Assembly (NCBI GenBank): GCA_902761635.1
Contig: CACWLG010000002.1
Span: 1 to 64,000, forward strand
Reading direction: 5' to 3'
From: Oscillospiraceae bacterium
GTDB taxonomy: Bacteria; Bacillota; Clostridia; Oscillospirales; Oscillospiraceae
DNA length: 64,000 nucleotides
Below are positions 34,310-43,416 of the stretch, piece by piece; the stretch's first letter is position 1, and each line of letters opens with the position of its first letter. Under the pieces are notes generated by a model. The model worked only from the letters and a program-made list of their open reading frames with translations. It searched no databases and was not told where the DNA came from. The position numbers and the translations under genes are program-made.

Positions 34310-34582
34310 GAAAACGGAAAACAGCGATGAGGGAAAATCGCTTCCGAAGGATCGCCACAGAGAGCCGGCGGCTGGTGCGAGTCGGCGCGGGAAACGGAAA
34401 GCGTCTCGTTCCTGAGCGGGATCTGTGAAAGAAATAGTAGCGGATCACGGGAGGCCCCGTTACAGGCCATGGGTTTATTGGAACCCGAGAGAGTCCGCCG
34501 GGCCCGGCGGAAAAAACAGGGTGGTACCGCGAATACAAATTCGCCCCTGAGGTCGCAGTGACTTCAGCGGGCTTTCTTTTTT
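34310..34582 (+). ncRNA. T-box leader, probable leucine (CUC) specifier
   Basis: Class I T-box riboswitch. Stem I contains AGAGAGCCGG with the matching TGCGAGTCGG; the base of the stem pairs ACAG (near 34321) with CTGT (near 34423). In the specifier loop the codon position reads CTC (34405-34407), nine bases before the end of CCTGAG, as in leucine T-boxes. The 14-base T-box AGGGTGGTACCGCG is at 34518-34531, and a terminator with a T-run lies at 34542-34582. Uncharged tRNA-Leu would let transcription continue into the isopropylmalate-synthase-like gene. The specifier call is by position and alignment in my memory, not folding. Confidence 0.92.
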
Positions 34583-34660
34583 ACCGAAAAAGCTCTGCGC
34601 CGCAGGACCGTTCCTCCGATCGGCCCGAACGCCGGGACAGAATCAAGGAGAGTGCATACA

Positions 34661-36076
34661 ATGGACAAAATCCGCGTCAGCGACATTACCATGAAACAGC
34701 TTGCCAGGCAGGGGGACAACAGCCTGAGCTTCAAGGGAAAAATCGAGGTCGCAAAGCTTCTGGACAAGCTTGCGGTCTCTGTCATTGAGATCGAAGGCAT
34801 CCGCTCTGCCCGGGCCGACGCCCTGCGCATCAAGTCCATCGCCTCCGCTGTGAAGGACAGCATCCTTGCCGTGCAGGTGGAGCTGGACGAGCAGAGCGTG
34901 GCGGATACCTGGGAGGCCCTCAAGGGAGCCCGGCACCCGCGCCTGCAGGTCATGGCCCCGGTGAGCACCGTGCAGATGGAGTATCTTTCCCGCAAAAAGC
35001 CGGAAGCCATGCTCGAGACCATCGGGAGCATCGTGCGCGCCTGCGCCGAAAAGACGGAGGACGTGGAATTTCTCGCCGAGGACGCCACCCGCAGCGACGA
35101 GGCCTTTCTCAAGCGCGCCATCGAGTCCGCGATCGACGCCGGGGCGAAGACCGTCACCGTCTGCGACGCCACCGGAGCGCTGCTGCCGGAGGAGCTTGCG
35201 GCCTTCCTCAAAAACCTTCTGGACACGATCCCGGCCCTGCAGGGCGTGACCCTGGGCGTGGCCTGTGCCAACACCATGGCCATGGCGGACGCCTGCTGTG
35301 TGGCGGCGGTGCGCGCCGGTGTGCGCGAGGTGAAGACCGCCTGCGCCGGGGACACCGCCTCGCTGCAGAATGTGGCGGGCATCCTCTCGGCAAGGGAGGA
35401 GCTCTTCGGCGTCACATGTCCCCTGCACACGGTGGAGCTCAAGCGCATCGTGCGTCAGATCGTCTGGATGGTGGAGACCAAGCGCAACAAGACTTCGCCC
35501 TTTGACGACGGGGTGCAGGACACGGCAAAGGAGTTTGCCCTTGCCATCGGGGATGACGCGGTGAGTGTCGCCAATGCCGCGCGGGAGCTGGGCTACGACC
35601 TCAACAGCGAGGATATTCAGGCCGTGTGGGAGGCCGTGCAGGAGCTGCTGCACCATAAGGAGCAGGTCGGCGCGCGCGAGCTCGACGCCATCATCGCCTC
35701 CGTGGCCCTGCAGGTGCCGCAGAGCTATACCATCGAAAGCTACGTCATCAACAGCGGCAGCAATATCTCCGCCATGGCCCACCTGAAGCTCAACCACGAG
35801 GGGGAGATCCTTGAGGGCGTCACCCTCGGCGACGGGCCCATCGACGCTGCCTTCCTGGCCCTTGAGAAGATCGTGAACCGCCACTATGAGCTGGACGATT
35901 TCCAGATCCGCGCCGTCACCGAAGGCCGCGAGGCCATGGGCGAGACGGTGGTGCGCCTTGTGTCCAACGGAAAGCTCTACTCCGGGCGCGGCATCTCCAC
36001 CGACATCGTCTATTCGAGCATTCTGGCTTATATGAATGCGCTCAACAAGATCGTGTATGAGGAGGGTGAGGCATGA
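34661..36076 (+). CDS. 2-isopropylmalate synthase-like protein lacking the usual catalytic motifs
   Basis: A 471-residue HMGL-like protein with a LeuA-type C-terminal regulatory domain (355-465: YVINSGSNIS, LGDGPIDAAF, STDIVYSSILAYMNALN). In true LeuA the barrel starts DTTLRDGEQ and has HCHND for metal binding. Here the first region reads SDITMKQLARQGDN (7-20) and the HxH position is ACANT (201-205), though EDATRSD (140-146) is kept. So the metal site seems absent and catalysis by the standard route is doubtful. ATG 34661 has AAGGAG. It is the first gene after the Leu T-box and overlaps the ligase fusion by four bases. It could be a leucine sensor or an enzyme of altered mechanism. Confidence 0.85.
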   Translation: MDKIRVSDITMKQLARQGDNSLSFKGKIEVAKLLDKLAVSVIEIEGIRSARADALRIKSIASAVKDSILAVQVELDEQSVADTWEALKGARHPRLQVMAPVSTVQMEYLSRKKPEAMLETIGSIVRACAEKTEDVEFLAEDATRSDEAFLKRAIESAIDAGAKTVTVCDATGALLPEELAAFLKNLLDTIPALQGVTLGVACANTMAMADACCVAAVRAGVREVKTACAGDTASLQNVAGILSAREELFGVTCPLHTVELKRIVRQIVWMVETKRNKTSPFDDGVQDTAKEFALAIGDDAVSVANAARELGYDLNSEDIQAVWEAVQELLHHKEQVGARELDAIIASVALQVPQSYTIESYVINSGSNISAMAHLKLNHEGEILEGVTLGDGPIDAAFLALEKIVNRHYELDDFQIRAVTEGREAMGETVVRLVSNGKLYSGRGISTDIVYSSILAYMNALNKIVYEEGEA

Positions 36077-38550
36077 GGCTTTCCTTTTCGACCCGCGGCT
36101 GGCAGTCTCTGGACTGGGAGCAGCTGCTCGAATCCGCCAGAGAGAGCGGCATGAACGGCATTGAGCTCTATGACCTCTATAAGCGTCATGATCTCATCGA
36201 CCGCGGCTGCGCCTTCGACCGCTATCACGCCGCCGCGACGGCCCGGCAGCTCCGGGAAAACGGCATGGCTGTGCCCTGCCTTGACAGCTCCCTCGATCTC
36301 TCCGTGCCCGAAACGGACCCGGAGGGGATCTACAAGCACTTCGAGATCGCAAACGCCATCCGCACACCCTATGTCTCCCTCATCGCTCTGGAGGAGCGGG
36401 AGGACCTGGTGCGGGAGCGCCTGAAAAAGCTCCTGCCGAAGGCGGACAAAGCGGACGTGACGCTGCTCATCAAAACCACCGGCATCTATGCCGACACGGG
36501 GAGGCTGCGCGCTCTGCTGGATGATTTTGCCAGTGACCGCCTCGCGGCCCTCTGGGATATCCACCATCCCTGCCACGACTGCGGGGAGGATGCCGACACC
36601 ACCATCAAAAATCTCGGCGCCTATGTGCGCCATGTGCATATCCGCGACTCGGACGAGTCCGGCGGATACACCGTCATCGGCGAGGGGAGCCTGCCGGTGG
36701 ATGAGATGATCCGCGCCCTCGGCTCCATCGACTACGACGGTTATATCTCCCTCGTCTGGAAGCCGGAGTGGATCGAGGACATGGACGACCCCGACATTCT
36801 CTTCCCCCATTTCGTCAACTACATGAGCCGCTTTGAGAACACCCGCGGCAAGAAAAAGCGCCTCTACCCGAACCACGACGGGACCGGCGAATATGTCTGG
36901 AAAAAGGACGAGCTGCTGGATCTCAACTTCTCCCAGGTCCTCGACCGCATGGTGGAGGAGTTCCCGGACCAGTACGCCTTCAAGTACACGACCCTCGACT
37001 ACACCCGCACCTATGAGGAGTTCCGCGAGGATGTGGACCGCTTCGCCCGGGCCCTGGTCTACCTCGGCGTAAAGCCCGGCAGCAAGGTCGCCGTCTGGGC
37101 CACCAACATCCCCGCCTGGTACATCACCTTCTGGGCCACCGTCAAGCTCGGGGCGGTACTCGTCACGGTGAACACCGCCTACAAGAGCCATGAGGCCGAA
37201 TACCTTCTGCGCCAGTCGGACACCCACACCCTCATCATGATCGAGTCGTGCCTCGATTCCAACTACCGCGCCATCATCAACGAGCTCTGCCCCGAGCTCA
37301 AGGGCCACGACAAGGATAAGCCCCTGCACTGCCGCAAGCTCCCGTTTTTGAGAAACGTCATCACTGTGGATTTTAAGCAGGAAGGCAGCCTCACTTTTGA
37401 GGAGGCCATGTCCCGCGCGGAGCTTGTCCCGCAGGAGACGGTCAACGCCATGGCCGCCCAGGTCAAGCCGGACGATGTGTGCAACATGCAGTACACCTCC
37501 GGCACGACGGGCTTTCCCAAGGGTGTCATGCTCACGCACTACAACGTGGTCAACAACGGCAAGTGCATCGGCGACCGCATGGGCCTTTCCACCGCGGACC
37601 GCATGATGATCCAGGTGCCCATGTTCCACTGCTTCGGCATGGTCCTGTCCATGACCTCCTCCATGACCCACGGGGCCACGCTCTGCCCCATGCCCTATTT
37701 CTCCGCAAAGAGCTCCCTTGCCTGCATCCAGCAGGAGAAGATCACCTGCTTTAACGGCGTGCCCACCATGTTCATCGCCATGTTCAACCACCCGGACTAC
37801 CGCAGGACGGACTTCTCCCACATGCGCACGGGCATCATGGCCGGGGCCGGCTGCCCGCCGGAGCTGATGCGCCGCGCCGCCCGGCCGGACGAGATGAACA
37901 TGCGCGGCATCGTCTCCGTATACGGCCAGACCGAGTCCGCCCCCGGCAGCACCATGTCCGCCTGGACCGACTCCCTGGATGTGCGCACCGACACCGTGGG
38001 CTACGCCTTCCCACACGTGGAGTGCAAGATCGTAGACCCCGAGACCGGGCTTGAGCTCGGCGACAACCAGACGGGTGAATTCTGCTCCCGCGGGTATAAT
38101 ACCATGAAGGGCTATTACAAAATGCCCCGCGCCACCGCCGAGACCGTGGACAGCGAGGGCTGGCTCCACTCCGGAGACCTGGCCGTGCGGGATGAAAACG
38201 GCAACTACCGCATCACCGGACGCCTCAAGGATATGATCATCCGCGGCGGCGAAAACATCTACCCCAAGGAGATCGAGGAGTTTATCTACACCCATCCCAA
38301 GGTGCAGGACGTGCAGGTCATCGGCGTGCCTGACAAGAAGTACGGCGAGGAGGCCTATGCCTGCATCATCCTCAAGGAAGGGGAGAGCATGACCGAGGCG
38401 GAAATGCGGCAGTATATCACCGACCACATGGCCCGCCACAAGGTCCCGCGCTATATCACCTTCACCGACGCCTTCCCCATGAACGCCGCGGGGAAGATAC
38501 TCAAATACAAAATGCGCGAAGAAGCGGCAAAAGCACTGAATCTTGAATGA
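36073..38550 (+). CDS. Fusion of a sugar-phosphate-isomerase-like TIM barrel and an acyl-CoA ligase
   Basis: An 825-residue protein of two parts. Residues 1-255 form a xylose-isomerase-like TIM barrel (MRLSFSTRGWQSLDWEQLLE, NGIELYD, LWDIHHP, YVRHVHIRDS); the usual final metal Glu strand reads ISLVWKPEW. Residues about 285-825 are a full AMP-forming acyl-CoA ligase with YTSGTTGFPKGVMLTH (474-489), YGQTES, HSGDLAVRDENG and the C-terminal NAAGKILKYKMREE. The barrel may bind or modify the acid before activation. The start codon overlaps the upstream stop (ATGA), so both genes are translated together under the Leu T-box. A substrate related to leucine, for example isovalerate, is my inference. Confidence 0.9.
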   Translation: MRLSFSTRGWQSLDWEQLLESARESGMNGIELYDLYKRHDLIDRGCAFDRYHAAATARQLRENGMAVPCLDSSLDLSVPETDPEGIYKHFEIANAIRTPYVSLIALEEREDLVRERLKKLLPKADKADVTLLIKTTGIYADTGRLRALLDDFASDRLAALWDIHHPCHDCGEDADTTIKNLGAYVRHVHIRDSDESGGYTVIGEGSLPVDEMIRALGSIDYDGYISLVWKPEWIEDMDDPDILFPHFVNYMSRFENTRGKKKRLYPNHDGTGEYVWKKDELLDLNFSQVLDRMVEEFPDQYAFKYTTLDYTRTYEEFREDVDRFARALVYLGVKPGSKVAVWATNIPAWYITFWATVKLGAVLVTVNTAYKSHEAEYLLRQSDTHTLIMIESCLDSNYRAIINELCPELKGHDKDKPLHCRKLPFLRNVITVDFKQEGSLTFEEAMSRAELVPQETVNAMAAQVKPDDVCNMQYTSGTTGFPKGVMLTHYNVVNNGKCIGDRMGLSTADRMMIQVPMFHCFGMVLSMTSSMTHGATLCPMPYFSAKSSLACIQQEKITCFNGVPTMFIAMFNHPDYRRTDFSHMRTGIMAGAGCPPELMRRAARPDEMNMRGIVSVYGQTESAPGSTMSAWTDSLDVRTDTVGYAFPHVECKIVDPETGLELGDNQTGEFCSRGYNTMKGYYKMPRATAETVDSEGWLHSGDLAVRDENGNYRITGRLKDMIIRGGENIYPKEIEEFIYTHPKVQDVQVIGVPDKKYGEEAYACIILKEGESMTEAEMRQYITDHMARHKVPRYITFTDAFPMNAAGKILKYKMREEAAKALNLE

Positions 38551-38967
38551 TGCTGCGGGCGGTTTTCGTCAAAAAGGCGAATCTCTTTAAATGGCGAAAG
38601 TTTCTCCTTGACAAATGCACAAATTTGCGGTAATAATTGAGGCAACATTCACAAAGGCTGTGACGAAGACGGCTGAAGGGAAGCGTACACAGAGAGCCGA
38701 CGGATGGTGCGAGTCGGAAACGCCAGCTTCAAATGCCCATCACTTCCGAGCCGGAGACCCGAAAGACGGCAAGTAGGCGTCTCCCGTTCCGCCCGCGTTA
38801 AGGGATAGGGCCTGTTAGGGCCTGAAGCGGCAGCGTCTCGCTGCAATTTGAGTGGTACCGCGGGTTCATGACAGCTCGCCTCAAGTGTTCTTGGGGCGGG
38901 TTTTTTTCATTCCATTTGCATTGTTACCGCAATCAACGATTTCTTTTCAGAAACGGGAGAAAGACTT
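38551..38967 (+). ncRNA. T-box leader, probable isoleucine (AUC) specifier, with its promoter
   Basis: Promoter TTGACA (38608-38613), 17 bases, TAATAA (38631-38636). The leader runs from about 38650 to 38907. Stem I has CAGAGAGCCGAC and TGCGAGTCGG; its base pairs CGGCT (near 38670) with AGCCG (near 38750). The specifier codon position reads ATC (38739-38741), followed by ACTTCCGAG, the spacing seen in the other T-box of this window. The T-box GAGTGGTACCGCGGG is around 38850-38864 and the terminator stem CGCCTCAAG/CTTGGGGCG with seven T residues at 38878-38907. Uncharged tRNA-Ile would open the downstream operon. Specifier assigned by position, not by folding. Confidence 0.9.
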
Positions 38968-41265
38968 ATGAACGTACAAACCGCAGACAATCAGCTTTTG
39001 CAGATCGCCCTCCGTATCCGGGAGCTGCGCGATATCGTCGGCTTTTCCACCCAGGAGATGGCGGCGCGCACCGGCATCACCGAGGAGCAGTACATCGCCT
39101 ACGAATCCGGCCAGGTGGATCTGCCCTTCACCTTCCTGCACAAGGCCGCCATGGCCATGGGGGTCGAGCCGATCCAGCTTCTCGAGGGCCGCAGTGCAAG
39201 GCTGACCTCCTATGCCGTCAACCGCAAGGATCAGGGCCTTGTCACCGCCGTGGAGGACGGTATCGTCATCCAGAACATGGCGGCCCTCTTCCGCAAGAAG
39301 ATGGCTACGCCCTACTGGGTCACCTACCAGTATTCGGCAGAGCTTCAGAACGAGCCCATCCACACCACCACCCACGCCGGGCAGGAGTTCGACCTCATCA
39401 TCAAGGGCACCCTGCGTGTTCGCATCGGCGACCATGAGGAGATCCTGCACGAGGGCGACAGCATCTATTACGACAGCTCCACGCCCCACGGCATGATCGC
39501 GATCGACGGGCACGACTGCACCTTCCTCGCCATGATCATGGCGGCGGACGAGACCGTGCAGAAGCCGGGCCTCGTCCTCGGCGAGGAGGAGGAAGCGGCA
39601 AAGCCCGCCCTCAAGCCCGAGAAGGAGCCGCTGCTGTGCCAGAAGTTCATCGAGGCCGAAGAGGACGCCGCCGGCTGCCTGCGGGATCTGCGCTTCAAGA
39701 ACGAGGACAGCTTCAACTTTGCCTTCGATATTGTAGATGAGATCGCCCGCAAGACGCCCGAGAAGCTCGCCATGCTTCATGTCGCAAACGACATGACCGA
39801 GCGGCGCTTCACCTTCAAGGACATCAAGGACGCCTCCTCCCAGGCGGCCAACTACTTTACCTCCCTCGGCATCAAGCGGGGCGACCGGGTCATGCTGGTG
39901 CTCAAGCGCCACTATCAGTTCTGGTTTGCGATCCTCGGCCTGCACAAGCTCGGCGCCATCGCCATCCCGGCTACAAACCAGCTCCTCTCCCACGACTTTG
40001 AGTACCGCTTCAAGGCTGCCCGCGTGTCCGCCATCCTCTGCACAGCCGACGGTGATGTGGCCCACCAGGCCGAGCTCGGCGAGCAGGCAGCCGGCATGAG
40101 CCTTACGAAGATCCTGGTCGGCGGCCGGCGCGAGGGCTGGCACGATTTCGATTCCGAGTACGGCCTCTTCTCCCGCCGCTATCGCCGGAGCGAGGATTCT
40201 CCCTGCGGGGACGATCCCATGCTCATGTTCTTCACCTCCGGCACCACGGGCTACCCGAAGATGGCCCTTCACAGCTACAAATACGCCCTCGGCCACTACG
40301 TCACTGCCCGCTACTGGCACCTTGTCGAGCGGGACGGCCTGCACTTCACCATCTCCGAGACCGGCTGGGGCAAGGCGCTCTGGGGCAAGCTCTACGGCCA
40401 GTGGCTCTGCGAGGGGGCGGTGTTCACCTATGACTTTGACCGCTTTGACGCGGACAAGATCCTGCCCATGTTCGCCAAATACCATATCACCACCTTCTGC
40501 GCGCCGCCCACCATGTACCGCATGCTCATCAAGAGTGACATTTCCAAGTACGATCTCTCCTCCATCCGCCATGCCACCACAGCAGGCGAGGCGCTCAACC
40601 CCGAGGTCTTCTATCAGTTTGAAAAGCTTACGGGCCTGCGCGTGGCGGAGGGCTTCGGCCAGACCGAAATGACCCTCGGCATCGCAAACCTTGTGGGCGA
40701 GACCATCAAGCCCGGCTCCATGGGCAAGCCCGTCCCCGCCTATGGGGTGGACATCCTCGACCGCGACGGCAAGCCCGTCGAGGACGGCATCAGCGGCGAG
40801 ATCGTCATCAAGGCCGATGAGAACGGCAAGCGCAAGTGCGGCCTCTTCCTCGGTTACTACAACGACGAAGAGCGCACGCGCGAGGTCTGGTACGACGGCT
40901 ATTACCACACCGGCGACGAGGCCTGGCGCGATGAGGACGGCTTCTATTGGTACGTTGGCCGCGTGGATGACGTTATCAAGTCCTCCGGCTACCGCATCGG
41001 ACCCTTCGAGATCGAAAACGTCATCATGGAGCTGCCCTACGTGCTCGAGTGCGGCGTCTCCGCGGCGCCGGACGAGATCCGCGGTCAGGTCGTCAAGGCC
41101 AGCATCGTCCTCGTCCCCGGCAAGGAGGGAACGGATGATCTCAAGAAGGAGATCCAGAACTACGTCAAGCAGCACACCGCACCCTACAAGTACCCGCGCA
41201 TCGTCGAATTCAAGACCGAGCTTCCCAAGACGATCAGCGGAAAAATCATGAGAAACAAGCTGTGA
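38968..41265 (+). CDS. XRE-cupin-acyl-CoA ligase fusion
   Basis: A 765-residue three-part protein. Residues 10-70 are an XRE-type HTH (RIRELRDIVGFSTQEMAART), residues about 115-190 a cupin (HTHAGQEFDLIIKG is the metal/ligand region, with THAGQEF and the HEGDSIYYDSSTPHG end), which is the standard XRE-cupin regulator layout. From 240 onward it is a complete AMP-forming acyl-CoA synthetase (FFTSGTTGYPK near 420, GFGQTEMT, YHTGDEAWRDEDG, GRVDDVIKSSGYRIGPFE, PKTISGKIMRN), of the medium/branched-chain type. A regulator and enzyme in one chain is unusual. It is the first gene after the Ile T-box. The enzyme half probably activates a short branched acid. Confidence 0.92.
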   Translation: MNVQTADNQLLQIALRIRELRDIVGFSTQEMAARTGITEEQYIAYESGQVDLPFTFLHKAAMAMGVEPIQLLEGRSARLTSYAVNRKDQGLVTAVEDGIVIQNMAALFRKKMATPYWVTYQYSAELQNEPIHTTTHAGQEFDLIIKGTLRVRIGDHEEILHEGDSIYYDSSTPHGMIAIDGHDCTFLAMIMAADETVQKPGLVLGEEEEAAKPALKPEKEPLLCQKFIEAEEDAAGCLRDLRFKNEDSFNFAFDIVDEIARKTPEKLAMLHVANDMTERRFTFKDIKDASSQAANYFTSLGIKRGDRVMLVLKRHYQFWFAILGLHKLGAIAIPATNQLLSHDFEYRFKAARVSAILCTADGDVAHQAELGEQAAGMSLTKILVGGRREGWHDFDSEYGLFSRRYRRSEDSPCGDDPMLMFFTSGTTGYPKMALHSYKYALGHYVTARYWHLVERDGLHFTISETGWGKALWGKLYGQWLCEGAVFTYDFDRFDADKILPMFAKYHITTFCAPPTMYRMLIKSDISKYDLSSIRHATTAGEALNPEVFYQFEKLTGLRVAEGFGQTEMTLGIANLVGETIKPGSMGKPVPAYGVDILDRDGKPVEDGISGEIVIKADENGKRKCGLFLGYYNDEERTREVWYDGYYHTGDEAWRDEDGFYWYVGRVDDVIKSSGYRIGPFEIENVIMELPYVLECGVSAAPDEIRGQVVKASIVLVPGKEGTDDLKKEIQNYVKQHTAPYKYPRIVEFKTELPKTISGKIMRNKL

Positions 41266-41301
41266 TCCCTCATGCCTCCCCCAGCTTCTTGCGGTGTCAG
41301 G

Positions 41302-41371
41302 GAGAGGATTCTGACGCGTGGGAAGCGTGCGACATTCCAAGCTCTGCTGACCGCGAAGCGGTGGAAGGGGT
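41302..41371 (+). repeat. Operon-internal repeat, copy 1
   Basis: About 70 bases in the gap after the ligase gene that match 45561-45631 at roughly 60 positions, sharing GCGACATTCCAAGCT and AGCGGTGGAAGGGG. It is preceded by a CCTCCCCC/GGGAGAGG hairpin and ends with a CCGC/GCGG mini-stem; another hairpin (GCTCCCTC/GAGGGAGC) follows at 41402-41420. Confidence 0.75.
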
Positions 41372-41425
41372 CGTATGACCCCCACAGTCGCTGCCGCGAC
41401 AGCTCCCTCAGAGAGGGAGCCAAAG

Positions 41426-42142
41426 ATGAAGGATATTCTTATGAATCATAAACGCTTAACTCTCTTTGCCGGACATTACGGCAGCGGAAAAACCAATATC
41501 GCCCTGAACTATGCCCTCTGGCTCAAGCGGCAGGGGCTGCGGGTAACGGTCGCGGATCTTGACATCGTAAACCCCTACTTCCGCACCAAGGACGGGGAGC
41601 AGCAGCTCAAGGAGGCGGGCGTGCGCCTCATTTCCTCGGACTACGCAAACTCCAACGTCGACCTGCCCGCTCTGCCGGGAGAGGCATACGCTCTCGTGGA
41701 CGACAAGAGCGCCTGCGGCGTCATCGACGTGGGCGGCGACGACCGGGGCGCCCTCGCCCTGGGGCGCTATGTGCCTGCCATCCGGGATGAGGGAGACTAT
41801 GAAATGCTCTTCGTCCTCAACAAGGCCCGACCCCTGACACGCACCGTGGACGATGCGCTGGAGGTCTTCTATGAGATCGAGGCCGCCTGCAGTCTGCCCT
41901 TTACCGCGATCGTGAACAACACGAACCTCGGCCCGCTGACAAAAGCGGAGGACGTGATCGCAGGGGAGGGCTTTGCCGAGGAAGTGGCAAAGCGCGTGGG
42001 ATTGCCGGTCAAGATGAGCTGCGCGTCCGAAAAGCTCAGTGCGGAGCTTCAAAACAAAGTGAGCAATTTCTTTCCTATACAGATCATGCAACTATACTAC
42101 ATGGAGAAAGAAGGAACAAGCCTTGGCAAAACTAACCTTTAG
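41426..42142 (+). CDS. P-loop ATPase (CobQ/MinD-like)
   Basis: A 238-residue nucleotide-binding protein. GHYGSGKT at about residues 16-23 is a deviant Walker A; VADLDIVNPYFRTKDGEQ follows, and GVIDVGGDDRGALALG is the Walker B-like block of CobQ/CobB/MinD/ParA ATPases. An alternative ATG at 41441 with AAGGA is about equally likely. The ferredoxin gene overlaps its end by 20 bases, and such ATPases regularly accompany VOR-type oxidoreductases in gut Firmicutes, so a role in maturation or cofactor loading of the complex is plausible but unproved. Confidence 0.8.
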   Translation: MKDILMNHKRLTLFAGHYGSGKTNIALNYALWLKRQGLRVTVADLDIVNPYFRTKDGEQQLKEAGVRLISSDYANSNVDLPALPGEAYALVDDKSACGVIDVGGDDRGALALGRYVPAIRDEGDYEMLFVLNKARPLTRTVDDALEVFYEIEAACSLPFTAIVNNTNLGPLTKAEDVIAGEGFAEEVAKRVGLPVKMSCASEKLSAELQNKVSNFFPIQIMQLYYMEKEGTSLGKTNL

Positions 42143-42329
42143 AGAGGAAATCTGCAAGGGCTGCGGCCTGTGTGTCGCGGCATGTCCGAAGCAGATCCTG
42201 GCCCTTTCTAAAACCAAACTCAACCCCAAAGGATATTCCCCCGTGGAGCTGACGAAGCCCGAGGAGTGCATCGGCTGCGCAAGCTGCGCCATGATGTGCC
42301 CCGACTGCGTCATCACCGTGGAGCGTTAA
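42123..42329 (+). CDS. vorD: Ferredoxin-type delta subunit of 2-oxoacid:ferredoxin oxidoreductase
   Basis: A 68-residue 2[4Fe-4S] ferredoxin with two complete cluster motifs, CKGCGLCVAACP and CIGCASCAMMCP. It passes electrons between the TPP centre of the oxidoreductase and free ferredoxin. The start is a TTG at 42123 with GAAGGA upstream and overlaps the ATPase gene by 20 bases, indicating translational coupling. The alpha subunit gene begins 17 bases after its stop. Confidence 0.92.
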   Translation: MAKLTFREEICKGCGLCVAACPKQILALSKTKLNPKGYSPVELTKPEECIGCASCAMMCPDCVITVER

Positions 42330-42345
42330 GGAAAGGAGCAGGCGT

Positions 42346-43416
42346 ATGAGTGAAACCGTCCTTATGAAAGGAAACGAAGCCCTCGCGGAGGCCGCCATTC
42401 TGGCCGGCTGCCGCCACTACTTCGGCTATCCCATTACCCCGCAGACCGAGGTCGCAGCCTACATGGCCAAGAAGATGCCCAAGATCGGCGGCACCTTCCT
42501 CCAGGCCGAGAGCGAGATCGCGGCCATCAACATGGTATACGGTGTCGCCGCCACCGGCCACCCGGCCATGACCTCCTCCTCCAGCCCCGGCATCTCCCTG
42601 AAGACCGAGGGCATCTCTTACCTCGCCGGCGCGGATCTGCCCGCTCTCATCATCAATGTCCAGCGCGGCGGTCCCGGCCTCGGCGGCATCCAGCCCTCCC
42701 AGTCCGACTACAATCTTGTCACCCGCGGCCCCGGCCACGGCGACTTCCATGTGCTGGTCTTTGCTCCGGCCTCCGTCCAGGAAATGGCCGACCTCACAGG
42801 CCGTGCCCTGCATCTGGCGTGGAAGTACCGCATGCCCGCCATGCTGTTGGCTGACGGCACCATGGGACAGATGATGGAGCCCGTTACCCTGCCCGAGCCC
42901 TGCAACGCTTTTGGCGACGACAATCCCTGGGCCGCGACCGGCACGGAGATGAAGCGCCCCCACAACGTTGTCAACTCGCTGTATCTCTCCCCGGATGAGC
43001 TGGAAAAGTTCAACTTTGAGCGTTTCGCGCGCTACGCGAAGATCGAAGAGGACGAGCCCCTGTGGGAGGAGTACATGATGGATGACGCCGAGATCTGCAT
43101 CGTGTCCTGCGGCATTACCGCCCGCGTCTCCCGCAATGCCATCGTCGAGGCAAGAAAACAGGGCATCAAGGTCGGCATGCTCCGTCCCATCACGCTCTGG
43201 CCCTTCCCGAAGAAGGCCCTTGCGGCCGCTGCCGATAAGGTCAATGCCTTCCTCTGCGTGGAGATGAACATGGGCCAGATGAAGGACGACGTGGAGCTGG
43301 CGATCCGCTGCCGTAAGCCCGTCGCCCTCTGCAACCGCGTCGGCGGCATGATCCCCACGCCGGACGAGGTGCTTGCGCATATCAAGAAGATCGCAGAAGG
43401 AGGAACTGAAGCATGA
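42346..43416 (+). CDS. vorB: 2-oxoacid:ferredoxin oxidoreductase alpha subunit (VorB-like)
   Basis: A 356-residue alpha subunit. [25 protein letters not shown] at the start, [20 protein letters not shown] and the [16 protein letters not shown] run are the hallmarks of the VorB type acting on branched 2-oxoacids (3-methyl-2-oxobutanoate and relatives), and [13 protein letters not shown] is characteristic. Written in pieces: GYPITP near 26-31, SSSSPG near 77-82. With beta, gamma and delta subunits it interconverts a branched 2-oxoacid plus CoA and acyl-CoA, CO2 and reduced ferredoxin; the reaction is reversible. AAAGGAG precedes the ATG. Beta overlaps its end by four bases. Confidence 0.9.
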   Translation: MSETVLMKGNEALAEAAILAGCRHYFGYPITPQTEVAAYMAKKMPKIGGTFLQAESEIAAINMVYGVAATGHPAMTSSSSPGISLKTEGISYLAGADLPALIINVQRGGPGLGGIQPSQSDYNLVTRGPGHGDFHVLVFAPASVQEMADLTGRALHLAWKYRMPAMLLADGTMGQMMEPVTLPEPCNAFGDDNPWAATGTEMKRPHNVVNSLYLSPDELEKFNFERFARYAKIEEDEPLWEEYMMDDAEICIVSCGITARVSRNAIVEARKQGIKVGMLRPITLWPFPKKALAAAADKVNAFLCVEMNMGQMKDDVELAIRCRKPVALCNRVGGMIPTPDEVLAHIKKIAEGGTEA

